Assembly (NCBI GenBank): GCA_014379355.1
Contig: JACMLX010000122.1
Span: 1 to 62,196 of the forward strand
DNA length: 62,196 nucleotides
Origin: Gemmatimonadaceae bacterium
Lineage (GTDB): Bacteria > Gemmatimonadota > Gemmatimonadetes > Gemmatimonadales > Gemmatimonadaceae
Direction: 5' to 3'
Below, in pieces: positions 46,909 to 56,182 of the stretch; position 1 is the first letter of the stretch, and each line of letters begins with the position of its first letter. A program made the position numbers and the translations under genes. Under the pieces are notes generated by a model. The model was not told the DNA's origin. It was given only the letters and a program-made list of their open reading frames with translations, and did no database searches.

Positions 46909-47778
46909 ATGACTGACCGTCGAGATTTTCTCCGTGTGTTGGGCGCATCGGCAGTGGCCGGCGCCCTCTGGCCGAAAACCGTGTTCGCCTCTGGAGCGGA
47001 CCTGCTGACGGCCACTGCCTCCATCCCCAGGATCGGAGTGCAACTCTACACCGTGCGCGGCGCGATGCAGAAAGATGGCGTCGAGGTCACGCTGGCCCGA
47101 CTCGCACAACTCGGCTTTCGCGAAGTCGAATTTGCTGGCTACTACGGCAGGACGGGAGCGCAGATCCGCGACACGCTGAAGGCGAACGGCCTCACGTCGC
47201 CGTCGACGCATGTGTCGCTGGAGCAGCTGAAATCACCGGAGTTCCCCGCGCTCGTCGAGACAGCGGCGACCATCGGGCACAAGTGGATCAACCTCGCGTT
47301 CCTGGTGCCGAACGATCGCGGCTCGGCCGAGAAGTACAACGCCCATGCCGACGTCATGCTCGCTGCGCAGGCCATCGCGAGCAAGTCGGGCATCACGATC
47401 GCGTATCACAATCACGACTTCGAGTTCGACAAGCTCGGTGACACCGACGGGTACGAGATCCTTCTCGACCGGACGAAGGACAGCGGCATCCAGTTCGAGA
47501 TGGACCTGTACTGGATGAGTGTCGCCGGCAAGGATCCAGTCGCGTACTGGACCCGATTTCCCGGTCGATTCCCGATGGTCCATGTCAAGGACAATGCGGG
47601 TCCGCCATCGAACGACATGCGACCGGTCGGCTCGGGCACGATCAACTGGGCCGCGTTGTTCGAGCAGCGCAAGCTCGGGGGCATCCAGCACTTCTACGTG
47701 GAACACGACAATCCCGCCGACCCGTGGGCGTCATTGACGTCGAGCGTCGCATACCTCAAGGCGCTGCGCTTCACGTGA
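46909..47778 (+). CDS. Tat-exported sugar phosphate isomerase/epimerase-like TIM-barrel protein
   Basis: 289 residues. The N-terminus has a twin-arginine motif (DRRDFLRVLG) and hydrophobic region ending at VFAS, so export by Tat is expected. The rest is an AP-endonuclease-2-type TIM barrel with metal-ligand region motifs FREVEFAGYYG, IAYHNHDFEF, QFEMDLYWM, MVHVKDN and YVEHDNPADP. Such proteins epimerise or isomerise sugars, and relatives act on 3-keto sugars. Lying between a TonB receptor and a sugar porter, it is likely part of periplasmic sugar processing. Confidence 0.9.
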   Translation: MTDRRDFLRVLGASAVAGALWPKTVFASGADLLTATASIPRIGVQLYTVRGAMQKDGVEVTLARLAQLGFREVEFAGYYGRTGAQIRDTLKANGLTSPSTHVSLEQLKSPEFPALVETAATIGHKWINLAFLVPNDRGSAEKYNAHADVMLAAQAIASKSGITIAYHNHDFEFDKLGDTDGYEILLDRTKDSGIQFEMDLYWMSVAGKDPVAYWTRFPGRFPMVHVKDNAGPPSNDMRPVGSGTINWAALFEQRKLGGIQHFYVEHDNPADPWASLTSSVAYLKALRFT

Positions 47779-47840
47779 GTCACTGATCGTGCTGGCAGGC
47801 GTGGTCCCGCAGGGGCCACGCCATCTCTTTCTCCGTGCAC

Positions 47841-49169
47841 ATGAATCCGCGCATTCTCTTCTGGTCGATCACGTCGGCGCTGGCCGGTTTCCTGTTCGGA
47901 TTCGATACCGTCGTCATCTCCGGCGCCGAGCAGCGGATTCAGTCGTTGTGGGGCCTCGGCGCCGGCATGCACGGCATCGCGATGGCCGCGGCGCTGTACG
48001 GTACCGTCGTCGGATCGATGTTCGGCGGCCTGCCGGCGGACAAGTACGGCCGGAAGCCCACGCTGCTGTTCATCGGTGTGCTGTACCTCGTCGGTGCCAT
48101 CTGGTCGGCCCTCGCCGGCGACGTGTACTCGTTCATCATCGCACGCGTGATCGGTGGACTCGGCATCGGCGCGTCGACGATCGCGGCGCCGCTCTACATC
48201 TCCGAGATCGCGCCGCCGGCCAAGCGTGGCCTGCTCACCGGCATGTTCCAGTTCAACATCGTGTTCGGAATCCTGGTGGCGTTCCTGTCCAATGCGCTGC
48301 TCGCCGATACGGGTGAGAACGCATGGCGATGGATGCTTGGCGTGGCCGCATTCCCATCGGCTGCGTATGCGCTCTGCTGCCTTGCGATTCCGGAGAGTCC
48401 ACGCTGGTTGCTGACGCTCGGGCAGCGGCGTGAGGAGGGGATGAAGGTGCTCCGGATGATCGAACCCGACGCGTCGGACGCGGCGATCGCTGCGCACGCG
48501 GAGGAGATCACCGCGGCGGCGGCACCGCGCAGCACGGGCTCCGAGAAGTTCTGGACGATGGAATTGCGAGTGCCGATCATGCTCGCGTTCCTGATTGCGG
48601 TGTTCAATCAGTTGTCGGGCATCAATGCCATCCTCTATTTCGCGCCTCGCATCTTCGAGCTGACCGGACTCGGTGACAAGGCTGCCTTGCTGCAGTCCAC
48701 CGGCATCGGCATCACGAACCTGATATTCACATTCGTCGGACTGTGGCTGATCGATCGGCTCGGTCGTCGCACGCTGCTCTACATCGGGTCGTTCGGCTAC
48801 ATCGCATCGCTCGGCCTCGTATCCTGGGCATTCTTCACCCAGCATTACAGCATCGTGCCGGCGTGCATCTTCGCGTTCATCGCGGCCCACGCCATCGGTC
48901 AGGGCGCCGTCATCTGGGTGTTCATCTCCGAGATCTTTCCCAATCGCCATCGTGCGGCAGGGCAGGCGCTCGGCTGTTCGACACACTGGATCTTCGCCGC
49001 GCTCATCACGACGTTCTTCCCCGCCATGGTGACCGCGTTCGCACCTGGCTACGTGTTCGCCTTCTTCTGCGCGATGATGGTGCTGCAGCTGATCTGGGTG
49101 CGGACGATGGTGCCGGAAACGAAAGGCGCCACGCTGGAAGCCATCCAGGCACAGCTGGGGTTGGCCTGA
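47841..49169 (+). CDS. MFS sugar porter
   Basis: 442 residues from ATG 47841; GTG 47835 is an alternative. Twelve membrane segments and the sugar-porter signatures are present: FGFDTVVISGAEQ, ADKYGRKP, YISEIAPPAKRG, PESPRWLL, QLSGINAILYF, DRLGRRTL and the C-terminal PETKG. It should import a hexose or related sugar by proton symport. The stop overlaps the fructokinase ATG by 3 nt, so uptake and phosphorylation are coupled. Confidence 0.94.
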   Translation: MNPRILFWSITSALAGFLFGFDTVVISGAEQRIQSLWGLGAGMHGIAMAAALYGTVVGSMFGGLPADKYGRKPTLLFIGVLYLVGAIWSALAGDVYSFIIARVIGGLGIGASTIAAPLYISEIAPPAKRGLLTGMFQFNIVFGILVAFLSNALLADTGENAWRWMLGVAAFPSAAYALCCLAIPESPRWLLTLGQRREEGMKVLRMIEPDASDAAIAAHAEEITAAAAPRSTGSEKFWTMELRVPIMLAFLIAVFNQLSGINAILYFAPRIFELTGLGDKAALLQSTGIGITNLIFTFVGLWLIDRLGRRTLLYIGSFGYIASLGLVSWAFFTQHYSIVPACIFAFIAAHAIGQGAVIWVFISEIFPNRHRAAGQALGCSTHWIFAALITTFFPAMVTAFAPGYVFAFFCAMMVLQLIWVRTMVPETKGATLEAIQAQLGLA

Positions 49170-50059
49170 TGTTCCGCGTCGTCGGCATCGGCGAACTGCT
49201 GTGGGACCTGCTGCCGACGGGGGCGCAGATCGGCGGTGCGCCGGCGAACTTCTCGTACCACGCCGGCGCACTCGGGGCAGAGGCGCGCACCATCTCGCGC
49301 GTCGGAGACGATGCGCTTGGCCATGAACTGCTCGCGCAGTTGACGGCGCTGGGGGTGAGCACGGAGTGTGTGCAGGTCGATCCGACGATGCCCACCGGCA
49401 CGGTGGCCGTCGAGATCGATGCTGACGGGCAGCCGTGCTTCGACATCCGCGCGAACGTCGCGTGGGATCACCTGCAGGTGGATGCTGCGGCCATGCACGC
49501 GGCATCGTCGGCCGACGCACTCTGCTTCGGTACGCTCGCGCAGCGTGACCCGGTCTCACGCGCCGCGATTCGCACGCTGGTCGCCGCATCATCATCGGAT
49601 GCGTTGCGTGTGCTGGACGTGAATCTGCGCCAGCAGTATTACTCGCGCGCATTGATCGAGGAGTCGCTGACGCTGGCAACTGTGCTCAAGGTCAACGATC
49701 TCGAGCTGCCGCGCCTCGTGGCGCTGTTCTCACTCGAGGGTGATCTGCGCGCGCAACTCGAGCAGCTCGCGGAGCGCTGGCAGCTGCGTGCCATTGCGCT
49801 CACGCGTGGCGACCGTGGCAGTGTGTTGCTCACGGCGCATGAGTGGTCCGAGCATCCCGGCGTGAGTGTCGAGGTGAAGGACACCATCGGGGCAGGGGAT
49901 GCCTTCACCGCCGCGATGACCGTCGGCCTGCTGTCCGGCTGGGCGCTGGATGACGTGAACGGGCACGCGAACGAAGTGGCTGCATTCGTCGCGTCATGTT
50001 CGGGCGGTACACCGCCGCTGCCGAGCCGTATCCGCAGCGCCTTCGTGACACGCGCGTAA
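49169..50059 (+). CDS. PfkB family carbohydrate kinase (fructokinase-like)
   Basis: 296 residues from ATG 49169; the frame is open upstream over the porter but not real. The family N-terminal motif GGAPANFSYHAGALG is followed by the anion-hole and catalytic-base motif DTIGAGDAFTAAM near residue 245. Fructokinase is the closest common annotation; other sugar kinases of the ribokinase family look similar. It directly follows the MFS sugar porter, so the likely substrate is the porter's cargo. Confidence 0.92.
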   Translation: MFRVVGIGELLWDLLPTGAQIGGAPANFSYHAGALGAEARTISRVGDDALGHELLAQLTALGVSTECVQVDPTMPTGTVAVEIDADGQPCFDIRANVAWDHLQVDAAAMHAASSADALCFGTLAQRDPVSRAAIRTLVAASSSDALRVLDVNLRQQYYSRALIEESLTLATVLKVNDLELPRLVALFSLEGDLRAQLEQLAERWQLRAIALTRGDRGSVLLTAHEWSEHPGVSVEVKDTIGAGDAFTAAMTVGLLSGWALDDVNGHANEVAAFVASCSGGTPPLPSRIRSAFVTRA

Positions 50060-50254
50060 GCGCGGAAATCGCGGAGGCTGCTCACGCGAGAGCCATCATC
50101 GCGTAACAGTCGGATGACGCTGACCGGTTCGGGAATAGCTGTCTGCATCGTGTCGTCTGCCCGTTCGTGTCAGCACTGCAGCGTGCAGCGCATCGACAGC
50201 GCCGTCGCAATTGGCGACCGCCGACCGGGTCCCCGAACACACAGGTGAACACAG

Positions 50255-50920
50255 ATGGAGTTTCTCTCGCTCTCCCGCGGAATGCGGCAGTGCCGCCGAG
50301 GCGTGATCGCAATCACGTTGATCGGCGCGCCAATTGCGGTCGGTGCACAGATCACGGATGCGGCAGGTGACTGGCTGCCCTCGTACACTGGGCCGCGCAG
50401 CCCGCTGCTCAATGGTGACCTGGACATCCTCAAGGCACAGGTGTTCTTCGACGGTCGCAACTTTCTCTTCACGAGCACATCCGCCGGCAACATCGGCTCG
50501 ACGAGTGGTGGGTTCTTCGTGTGGGGCATGAATCGCGGTCAGGGAACGGCGCGGTTCCCGACGCTCGCACCAGGGGTGTTGTTCGACTGGGTGCTGTCCA
50601 TCACACCCGGTGGCGCCGTGACGACCCGTGATCTGATCAGCGGGGTGTCCACGACGATCGATGCCAGCGCTGTCACGTTCTCAGGCACGACGCTGAGCGC
50701 GTTGATTCCGGGGAACCTGCTGCCGAGCCTTGGTTTCTCCATGGCGGACTTCACCGCGAATCTCTGGCCGCGCGTGCCGGGCGGTCTCGAAGGCATTGCC
50801 GACTTCGCACCGGACAACCGCAACTTCGCCGTGACTGTGACGCCCGAACCGGCGGCGTTCGCATTGCTCGGCACCGGCCTGTTCGGATTGCTCGTCGTGT
50901 CCCGGCGACGGTCGCGCTGA
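50255..50920 (+). CDS. PEP-CTERM sorting-domain protein
   Basis: 221 residues. A signal peptide ends AVGAQ. The mature part is a ~160-residue beta-rich domain of unknown type. The C-terminus has the sorting signal TPEPAAFALLGTGLFGLLVV followed by basic residues RRRSR, the classical PEP-CTERM tripartite layout for exosortase processing. Exported and probably surface- or matrix-associated; no exosortase is in the window. The stop is 21 nt from the convergent kinase gene. A 195-nt gap upstream holds no clear feature besides the probable promoter. Confidence 0.85.
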   Translation: MEFLSLSRGMRQCRRGVIAITLIGAPIAVGAQITDAAGDWLPSYTGPRSPLLNGDLDILKAQVFFDGRNFLFTSTSAGNIGSTSGGFFVWGMNRGQGTARFPTLAPGVLFDWVLSITPGGAVTTRDLISGVSTTIDASAVTFSGTTLSALIPGNLLPSLGFSMADFTANLWPRVPGGLEGIADFAPDNRNFAVTVTPEPAAFALLGTGLFGLLVVSRRRSR

Positions 50921-50941
50921 AACGACATGCGCTGCAGTCGG

Positions 50942-53065
50942 TCAGTCGATCCCGGCGAAATCGTCGAAGAGATCGACTGCCGATTGCGGACGTGCGTCGA
51001 GGCCCGGTGTCATCATGCGCGCGATCACACGTTCGAGTGCGGTGGATGTACTGACGATCGATGGCACGGTCCGGATCGTTGACGGAGTGGCGTCGAGCTT
51101 GTGCGCGATGAAGGTCACGCGTGTCTCCGCGTTGAACGGCGTCGTGCCGGTCAGACATTCATGCAGCACGACGCCGGCTGCATAGATGTCGCTCGCGGGC
51201 GTCGGTTGTGCGCCGATCAGCTGTTCGGGCGCCATGTATTCCGGCGTGCCCACCACTGCGCCGGCAAGGTGCCCCACGGTCTCGTGACGCGCATCGTCGG
51301 GCAATGATGCGTCCCGCGGCGAGCGACGGACGACGCGGGCGATGCCGAAGTCGGACAACTTGAGCACACCGGACGGGCCGAGGAGGAGGTTGGCCGGCTT
51401 GAGGTCACCGTGCACCACACCTTCGGCATGCATGACCGACAGCGCGCGCATCAGCTGGCGCGCGATCGAGATGACAGCGCCGCTCTCCAGCGCGCCGCGC
51501 GTGTCGATGATCGTGGCCAGCGACGCACCATCGACGTACTCCATCGTCAGGAACGTCACGCCATCCGATTCACCGATGTCGTGCATGCGCACCACGTTGC
51601 GATGCGAGATGCGGCGCGCGAGGCGGAGCTCCTCCGTGAGGCGCGCCACGGCCTGATCGTCATTCGCGAGCACCTCGGGACGCAGCACCTTGAGGGCCAC
51701 CGGCTCGCCGAGCACGCGATCGCGTGCGCGATACACGATGCCCAGCCCGCCACTGCCGACGACGGCGTCGATCAGGTATCGATTGGCGAGGACGGTGCCG
51801 GGTTCCATGGCAAAGCCGGGTCGGGTCGCTAGTCGGCCACGTGGTGACGATCCTCCAACGACGTGGCGTGATGTGCCACGCGAAATCGTGGGGATGCTCT
51901 CCGATGTGGTGCTCGCTTCGCGTGCCGTCGGTTTCAGGCCGGTGAGTCGATCCTTGTCGCGCAGATCGGACAGCAATGACGCGAATGCCGACGCCAGATC
52001 CTCGAGCTCGCGTCCGGCACCACGTGATGTGACGGCGCCATCGTGTTCGCCAACGTATTCACCATCTGCCGCTCTCCTCACGGCGATCGCGAGGGCCCGC
52101 ACAGGTCGCGCGATGCGTCGCGCTGCGACGTACGCCGCAAGCCAGCTGAGGAGCAGGCCGAGCACTCCGGCAATCGCGAGTGACCGACGGAGACTCGCAA
52201 TGCCGGTGAGCTCGGCAACGCGTGACCGCAGCACCACGAAGCCGCCGATCACGTCACCGCCGGCCGTCGTCAACGCGCTGCCTTGCGCGAGATACTCGAC
52301 ACGGTCGATCACGACATCGGGTTGCAGGGTCGCGCCATTGCCTGCACGATCGGGAATCGCGGCGACGGCCTGTGCGACCTGCGGTGCGCGACCGAGCGTG
52401 GAGAGTGACACGGCACGTCTGCCGTCCGCGTCGCGCGTGTAGAAGAGCAGCTCACTCGATGTCGTCGCCTTCACATCACGCACGAGCAGGGAATCGACGA
52501 GGCGCGTCGCGACCAGCACGCCGATCGGTGCGCCGCCCGGCGTCACGATCGGCACCGCGACCGCCTGGAAGAGGAGCGAGTCGCGCGACACACCGAAGCC
52601 GCTCGTCACGAGGCCGCGCAACGCGCCAGCGACCAGCGGCACATTGCCCATCGGCACGCCGCTGGCACCCGGTTCATCACTCTTCGCCAGGAGTACCCCG
52701 CGATCATCCGTGATGAACACCCAGTCCGCACTGAGCTGTTCACTCGCCTCGAACGACTGATCGATGATGTCGTCGCGTCGGCGTTCGGCCACCAGTGACC
52801 GGAAGTACGGTCCCTGCACGAACACGCGGGCGCCGCCCGCCAGGCTGCGGCTGCGACCCGCGAGAGACTGCGCGACCAGGTCGGCCGACTGCTCGAGTCC
52901 GCGCCGCGCCGAGGCTTCACCGGTGCGTCGCACGGACGCCGACGTGATGACGAACGCGGAGACGATCACGACGGCCACGATGGCCGCTGTGCCGAGGAAC
53001 ACACGACCGGTCAGTCCCATCGAATGGGGCTCGCTGCGGGCGCCTGGCAGAGTCGTGTGTGGCAT
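50942..53065 (-). CDS. Cache-HAMP transmembrane receptor with Ser/Thr kinase output
   Basis: 707 residues. Membrane segments at ~20-42 and ~296-316 bracket a ~250-residue periplasmic sensor of Cache type (WVFITDDRGVLLAKSD, FQAVAVPIV, GVLVATRLVDSLL). A HAMP-like segment (RPVRALAIAVRRAADGEYV) and a linker lead to a Hanks-type kinase (~430-700). That domain has GSGGLGIVYRARD, Lys459, catalytic loop HGDLKPAN (552-559) and DFG 572-574. HRD is HGD, so activation-loop control may differ, but the catalytic Asp is present. The gap to the cupredoxin gene is 12 nt, and it is the last gene of the sigma-factor operon. Confidence 0.9.
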   Translation of the reverse strand: MPHTTLPGARSEPHSMGLTGRVFLGTAAIVAVVIVSAFVITSASVRRTGEASARRGLEQSADLVAQSLAGRSRSLAGGARVFVQGPYFRSLVAERRRDDIIDQSFEASEQLSADWVFITDDRGVLLAKSDEPGASGVPMGNVPLVAGALRGLVTSGFGVSRDSLLFQAVAVPIVTPGGAPIGVLVATRLVDSLLVRDVKATTSSELLFYTRDADGRRAVSLSTLGRAPQVAQAVAAIPDRAGNGATLQPDVVIDRVEYLAQGSALTTAGGDVIGGFVVLRSRVAELTGIASLRRSLAIAGVLGLLLSWLAAYVAARRIARPVRALAIAVRRAADGEYVGEHDGAVTSRGAGRELEDLASAFASLLSDLRDKDRLTGLKPTAREASTTSESIPTISRGTSRHVVGGSSPRGRLATRPGFAMEPGTVLANRYLIDAVVGSGGLGIVYRARDRVLGEPVALKVLRPEVLANDDQAVARLTEELRLARRISHRNVVRMHDIGESDGVTFLTMEYVDGASLATIIDTRGALESGAVISIARQLMRALSVMHAEGVVHGDLKPANLLLGPSGVLKLSDFGIARVVRRSPRDASLPDDARHETVGHLAGAVVGTPEYMAPEQLIGAQPTPASDIYAAGVVLHECLTGTTPFNAETRVTFIAHKLDATPSTIRTVPSIVSTSTALERVIARMMTPGLDARPQSAVDLFDDFAGID

Positions 53066-53077
53066 CGATCGGCTGAG

Positions 53078-53788
53078 TCAGTACCGATCGCTGCGCGTCG
53101 ACGAATACGGCACGCCGAACTTGTTGAGGTGCGCACCCGCGATGTGGCCGCGCGCGTCGAGCGTCATGCGCACGGACGCACCTGACGCCGTCACCACGAG
53201 ATCCTGCGACAGTCGTGCCGCGCGTTCATGCCACACATGCACGCGATACGTCCCGATCGGCACATCGTCGAGGGCGAACGCGCCGGTATCGTCGGCGCGT
53301 GTCACATGCCGACCCGGAACGGCGATCACGTAGCTCACCATGCGTGCGTGAATGTTGCAGTAGATCGGGTACACACCCGGTTGCTCGAAGGTGGCTGCGC
53401 GTGTGGCGCCGCGCCGGTACAGGCCAAGGTCGAAACTGCCCGGAGTGGTATTCGAGAACACGTTGTGACTGAACGGATCCGCGTTCGGAAACTGCACCGA
53501 TCCACCGCGACGTACGACCGCCAGGTGCGGAATGAATTCCCGACCACGCATCGTGATGGTCGCGTCCGTGCTCACCGTGCCGGGTGTATCGTCGGCATGT
53601 CCGTCCATCGCCTGCAGGTAGACGACCGCCGTTGCCAGATCCTTGCCTGCGCCACCGCCGCGTTCGAGCATCGAGAGCTGGCCGGTGACACGCCCGTTCT
53701 GCGGTGATTCCGACGTCAGCAGCACCATCGCACCCGCAACCAGCGACAGCTGTCTCGCCACGCGCGTCACCGTGCGCCACACCGTCAC
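53078..53788 (-). CDS. Exported cupredoxin (type-1 copper) protein
   Basis: 236 residues from the GTG at 53788, which overlaps the upstream stop as GTGA. A hydrophobic N-terminal segment (~13-25) is a signal or anchor. An N-terminal beta domain is followed by a cupredoxin domain (~80-160) with all type-1 copper ligands: His108 (FSHNVF), Cys144, His147 and Met150 (YCNIHARM). A C-terminal carboxypeptidase-regulatory-like strand set (FALDDVPIGTYRVHVWHERA) follows. It resembles the family often called methylamine-utilisation-type cupredoxins, known to me from proteobacterial clusters beside porin and sensor genes. An electron-transfer or copper-sensing role in the periplasm is likely. Confidence 0.85.
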   Translation of the reverse strand: MTVWRTVTRVARQLSLVAGAMVLLTSESPQNGRVTGQLSMLERGGGAGKDLATAVVYLQAMDGHADDTPGTVSTDATITMRGREFIPHLAVVRRGGSVQFPNADPFSHNVFSNTTPGSFDLGLYRRGATRAATFEQPGVYPIYCNIHARMVSYVIAVPGRHVTRADDTGAFALDDVPIGTYRVHVWHERAARLSQDLVVTASGASVRMTLDARGHIAGAHLNKFGVPYSSTRSDRY

Positions 53789-55218
53789 AGCTCGAATCCG
53801 AAGGAAAGATTCAGGTGATTCACACGATTCGTGCGGTCCGCATACTTCGTGCGAATGGTGCGGAACTCGAGGCCCATGATCAGTGGCTGTGCGGGACGCC
53901 ACATGAGGTGCACCGCGCACGCGGTATTCGCCTCACGCACCGGCAAGTCGACCGCGTCCACGGCGTCGTGACCACATCCGGCGCCGGTCACGGTGGTCGG
54001 ATGGGCCTGCACGTTGATCTGCATCCATCCTGCCGTGTCGTGCAACGGACGCCCGATCAACTCGCCCGCCTGCACGCGCCCGAAACTCTGCGCGACACCG
54101 CCACCGCCCAGACCGCGCACCAGTACGCCGCGATACGCCTCGCCTCGCAATTCGACGCGCGGTGCCAGCATGATGCGCGCATCGATGCTGAGCGCCGCAC
54201 TGCGACTGATCGAGTCACCCGCGACACGCAACCAGCCGCGATGCATACCCACACCGATCTCACCGCCGGCATCGCCGAGATTCGCATCACTCGGTGCGCC
54301 GGTCTGCTCCCCACCCGCGCCCCATCGCACATGCGCCCGCGCCTCGACATACGGGCGTGTCGCGCGTTCGCCCGCGTCCACCGCGTCCGTCTCGGCCAGA
54401 TGCTGCACATTCGTGAATGGTGTCAGCACCGCACCCTGCACGCCGACGCGCACACCGTTCGCGTATCGAAGCACGTCGTGCGACACGCGCACCTGCGGCA
54501 ACCAGTTCCACAGGTTGCCGGCCGTCACGAACCCAGGCACGCCCACGGCGGCCAGGCCGATCGGATTGAGGTCCGAAATCAGTGGCGTCTCCGAGCCGAC
54601 GAACACGGTGGTGCGCGCCCATCGGACACGCGCGCGCGCGGTGCGCATTCGGGGTTCTGGAAACAATCGCCGATCGCCCGGTCCGGCCGACACGCCACCG
54701 AAGAAGTCCAGTTCGACGTCGCCTTCGAATGTGCCGCCGAGCACACTATCCACGCTCATCGCGGCACCGACGCGCGATTGTCGCACCGACAGACCCAGCG
54801 CACGTACGCCAGCGGTGCCGCCGACCGGCGTCTGCGGATTGCTCGGCGACGCCAGCGCGAATTGCGGCACGTCGACAGTGTTGACACGATTGGTCGTGAG
54901 GAACGCGTTCGTCAGGATGCGCGCCGACAGTTCGACCTGCAGTCGTGAGCGTGTGCGCACCACGGTGCTCGCTTCGACGGCGAGCTGTCGTCGCAGCAGC
55001 TCGATGGCGGCTTCCGCGCGTGCCAGCCGTGCCGCGAGAGAATCGCGCGCTGCCGTGTCCACGACACCGGCGGAGTCACGGGGTGGGGGAACACGCTCCT
55101 GCGCGCGCGCCCGTGTCCCATCGAGGCACAGCGCCAGCAGCATCAGCGCCGGCAGACGGCGCGTCACGCAGAGCCACCAATGAGACCTGTGGTCCCACCA
55201 GTGAGCGATATCGATCAC
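53785..55218 (-). CDS. Beta-barrel outer-membrane protein with coiled-coil N-terminus
   Basis: 477 residues from the GTG at 55218, which has GAGG 6 nt upstream; a start at 55167 would give a more compact signal peptide and remains possible. The signal is followed by a coiled-coil stretch (SLAARLARAEAAIELLRRQL). About 400 residues of alternating beta strands end in NHLNLSFGFEL, a C-terminal aromatic strand typical of outer-membrane barrels. It is porin-like, but I do not recognise a named family. It overlaps the cupredoxin start by 4 nt and follows the anti-sigma gene after 85 nt. Confidence 0.75.
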   Translation of the reverse strand: MIDIAHWWDHRSHWWLCVTRRLPALMLLALCLDGTRARAQERVPPPRDSAGVVDTAARDSLAARLARAEAAIELLRRQLAVEASTVVRTRSRLQVELSARILTNAFLTTNRVNTVDVPQFALASPSNPQTPVGGTAGVRALGLSVRQSRVGAAMSVDSVLGGTFEGDVELDFFGGVSAGPGDRRLFPEPRMRTARARVRWARTTVFVGSETPLISDLNPIGLAAVGVPGFVTAGNLWNWLPQVRVSHDVLRYANGVRVGVQGAVLTPFTNVQHLAETDAVDAGERATRPYVEARAHVRWGAGGEQTGAPSDANLGDAGGEIGVGMHRGWLRVAGDSISRSAALSIDARIMLAPRVELRGEAYRGVLVRGLGGGGVAQSFGRVQAGELIGRPLHDTAGWMQINVQAHPTTVTGAGCGHDAVDAVDLPVREANTACAVHLMWRPAQPLIMGLEFRTIRTKYADRTNRVNHLNLSFGFEL

Positions 55219-55303
55219 GGATCCTCACAGCAGCGAGTCAGTCAGCGGCACGTAAGTTCGTGCCTGCCTCGACGAAAATCTTGACTGATACTTCTGCGAC
55301 GAA

Positions 55304-56182
55304 TCAGCGTACCGCGTCACCAACTCGCAATGCCGACAGCTCGTCCGGCGCGACATCGCCAACGAGGATGGCCCCCGACTGCGGTGCGGCCCACGCCAGC
55401 AGCCCCTGCGGGCTGCTGACGGCGGAAACGAGCTGTCCGGCCGCGATCGGAGCGCGAAGGCCGGGATGCCGGAAGAACACAGGCTCGGCCACCAGATATT
55501 CGAGCACGAGTCGATCGTGCCAACGATACGCCAGCACCGCTGCCGGCTCGCCGCGCAGGTCCGTGCTCCACGCCGCCAGCAGGCTCGCGCCCGCGCCACG
55601 CAGTGGCTGCACCGGGAATGGCACGGCCGCGCGCACTGCGTCCAGGTCGCGTGCGCGACCCGGCAGGTCACCGGCCATCACGCGGCGATAGTCGTCGAGA
55701 ATCGCGACGAACAGCGGTACCGCGACCGCATCGACACGCGCGGACACGGGCCGCGCGCGCACCGCGTCCTGGCGCCATCGGGTGGACGAAAGTGCTGCCG
55801 TCAGTGCCAGCACGATGAGCGCAGCGCCGACGCCGATACGCGGGGACTGCCACCAGGCGCGCGAGGCCGTCGCACGTGGTGCCGACGGCAGCCGCGTCTC
55901 GGCAATCTCCTGCATGACACGATCGCGGAATGTGCTGCTCGCCAAGACCTGCGGTTCGCGCGACAGACGCGCGCTCACTACGGCATGCAGCTCGACCTCG
56001 CGACGGCAACGCGCGCAGCCGAGCAGGTGCGCGTCGATCTGCGAGGCAGTCTCCGGCGGCAGTTCGCCATCCGCGTACGCGCCGAGCAACGTCGCGAGAA
56101 CCTGGTGACGCGCTTCGCGCGCGTCATCGTCTCCGGGCCGTTCATTCGGCTGCGCGCCGAAGTTCAGATGCAGGTCACTCAT
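55304..56182 (-). CDS. Zinc-finger anti-sigma factor
   Basis: 292 residues. The N-terminal ZAS/zf-HC2 motif AHLLGCARC carries His52, Cys56 and Cys59. One membrane segment (~115-132, GVGAALIVLALTAAL) is followed by a periplasmic domain of about 150 residues. It would hold the ECF sigma factor inactive at the membrane until an envelope signal releases it. The start overlaps the sigma gene stop by 4 nt. The downstream periplasmic domain is the likely sensing part. Confidence 0.9.
   Translation of the reverse strand: MSDLHLNFGAQPNERPGDDDAREARHQVLATLLGAYADGELPPETASQIDAHLLGCARCRREVELHAVVSARLSREPQVLASSTFRDRVMQEIAETRLPSAPRATASRAWWQSPRIGVGAALIVLALTAALSSTRWRQDAVRARPVSARVDAVAVPLFVAILDDYRRVMAGDLPGRARDLDAVRAAVPFPVQPLRGAGASLLAAWSTDLRGEPAAVLAYRWHDRLVLEYLVAEPVFFRHPGLRAPIAAGQLVSAVSSPQGLLAWAAPQSGAILVGDVAPDELSALRVGDAVR

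Noticed and set aside
47694-49679. 661-codon minus-strand open frame over the sugar porter
   Set aside because: Arg/His/Pro-rich composition and full overlap with an MFS gene of clear homology mark it as a shadow.
51380-51420. HGD instead of HRD in the Cache-kinase, considered as pseudokinase
   Set aside because: The catalytic Asp, Lys459 and DFG are all kept, so activity is expected.
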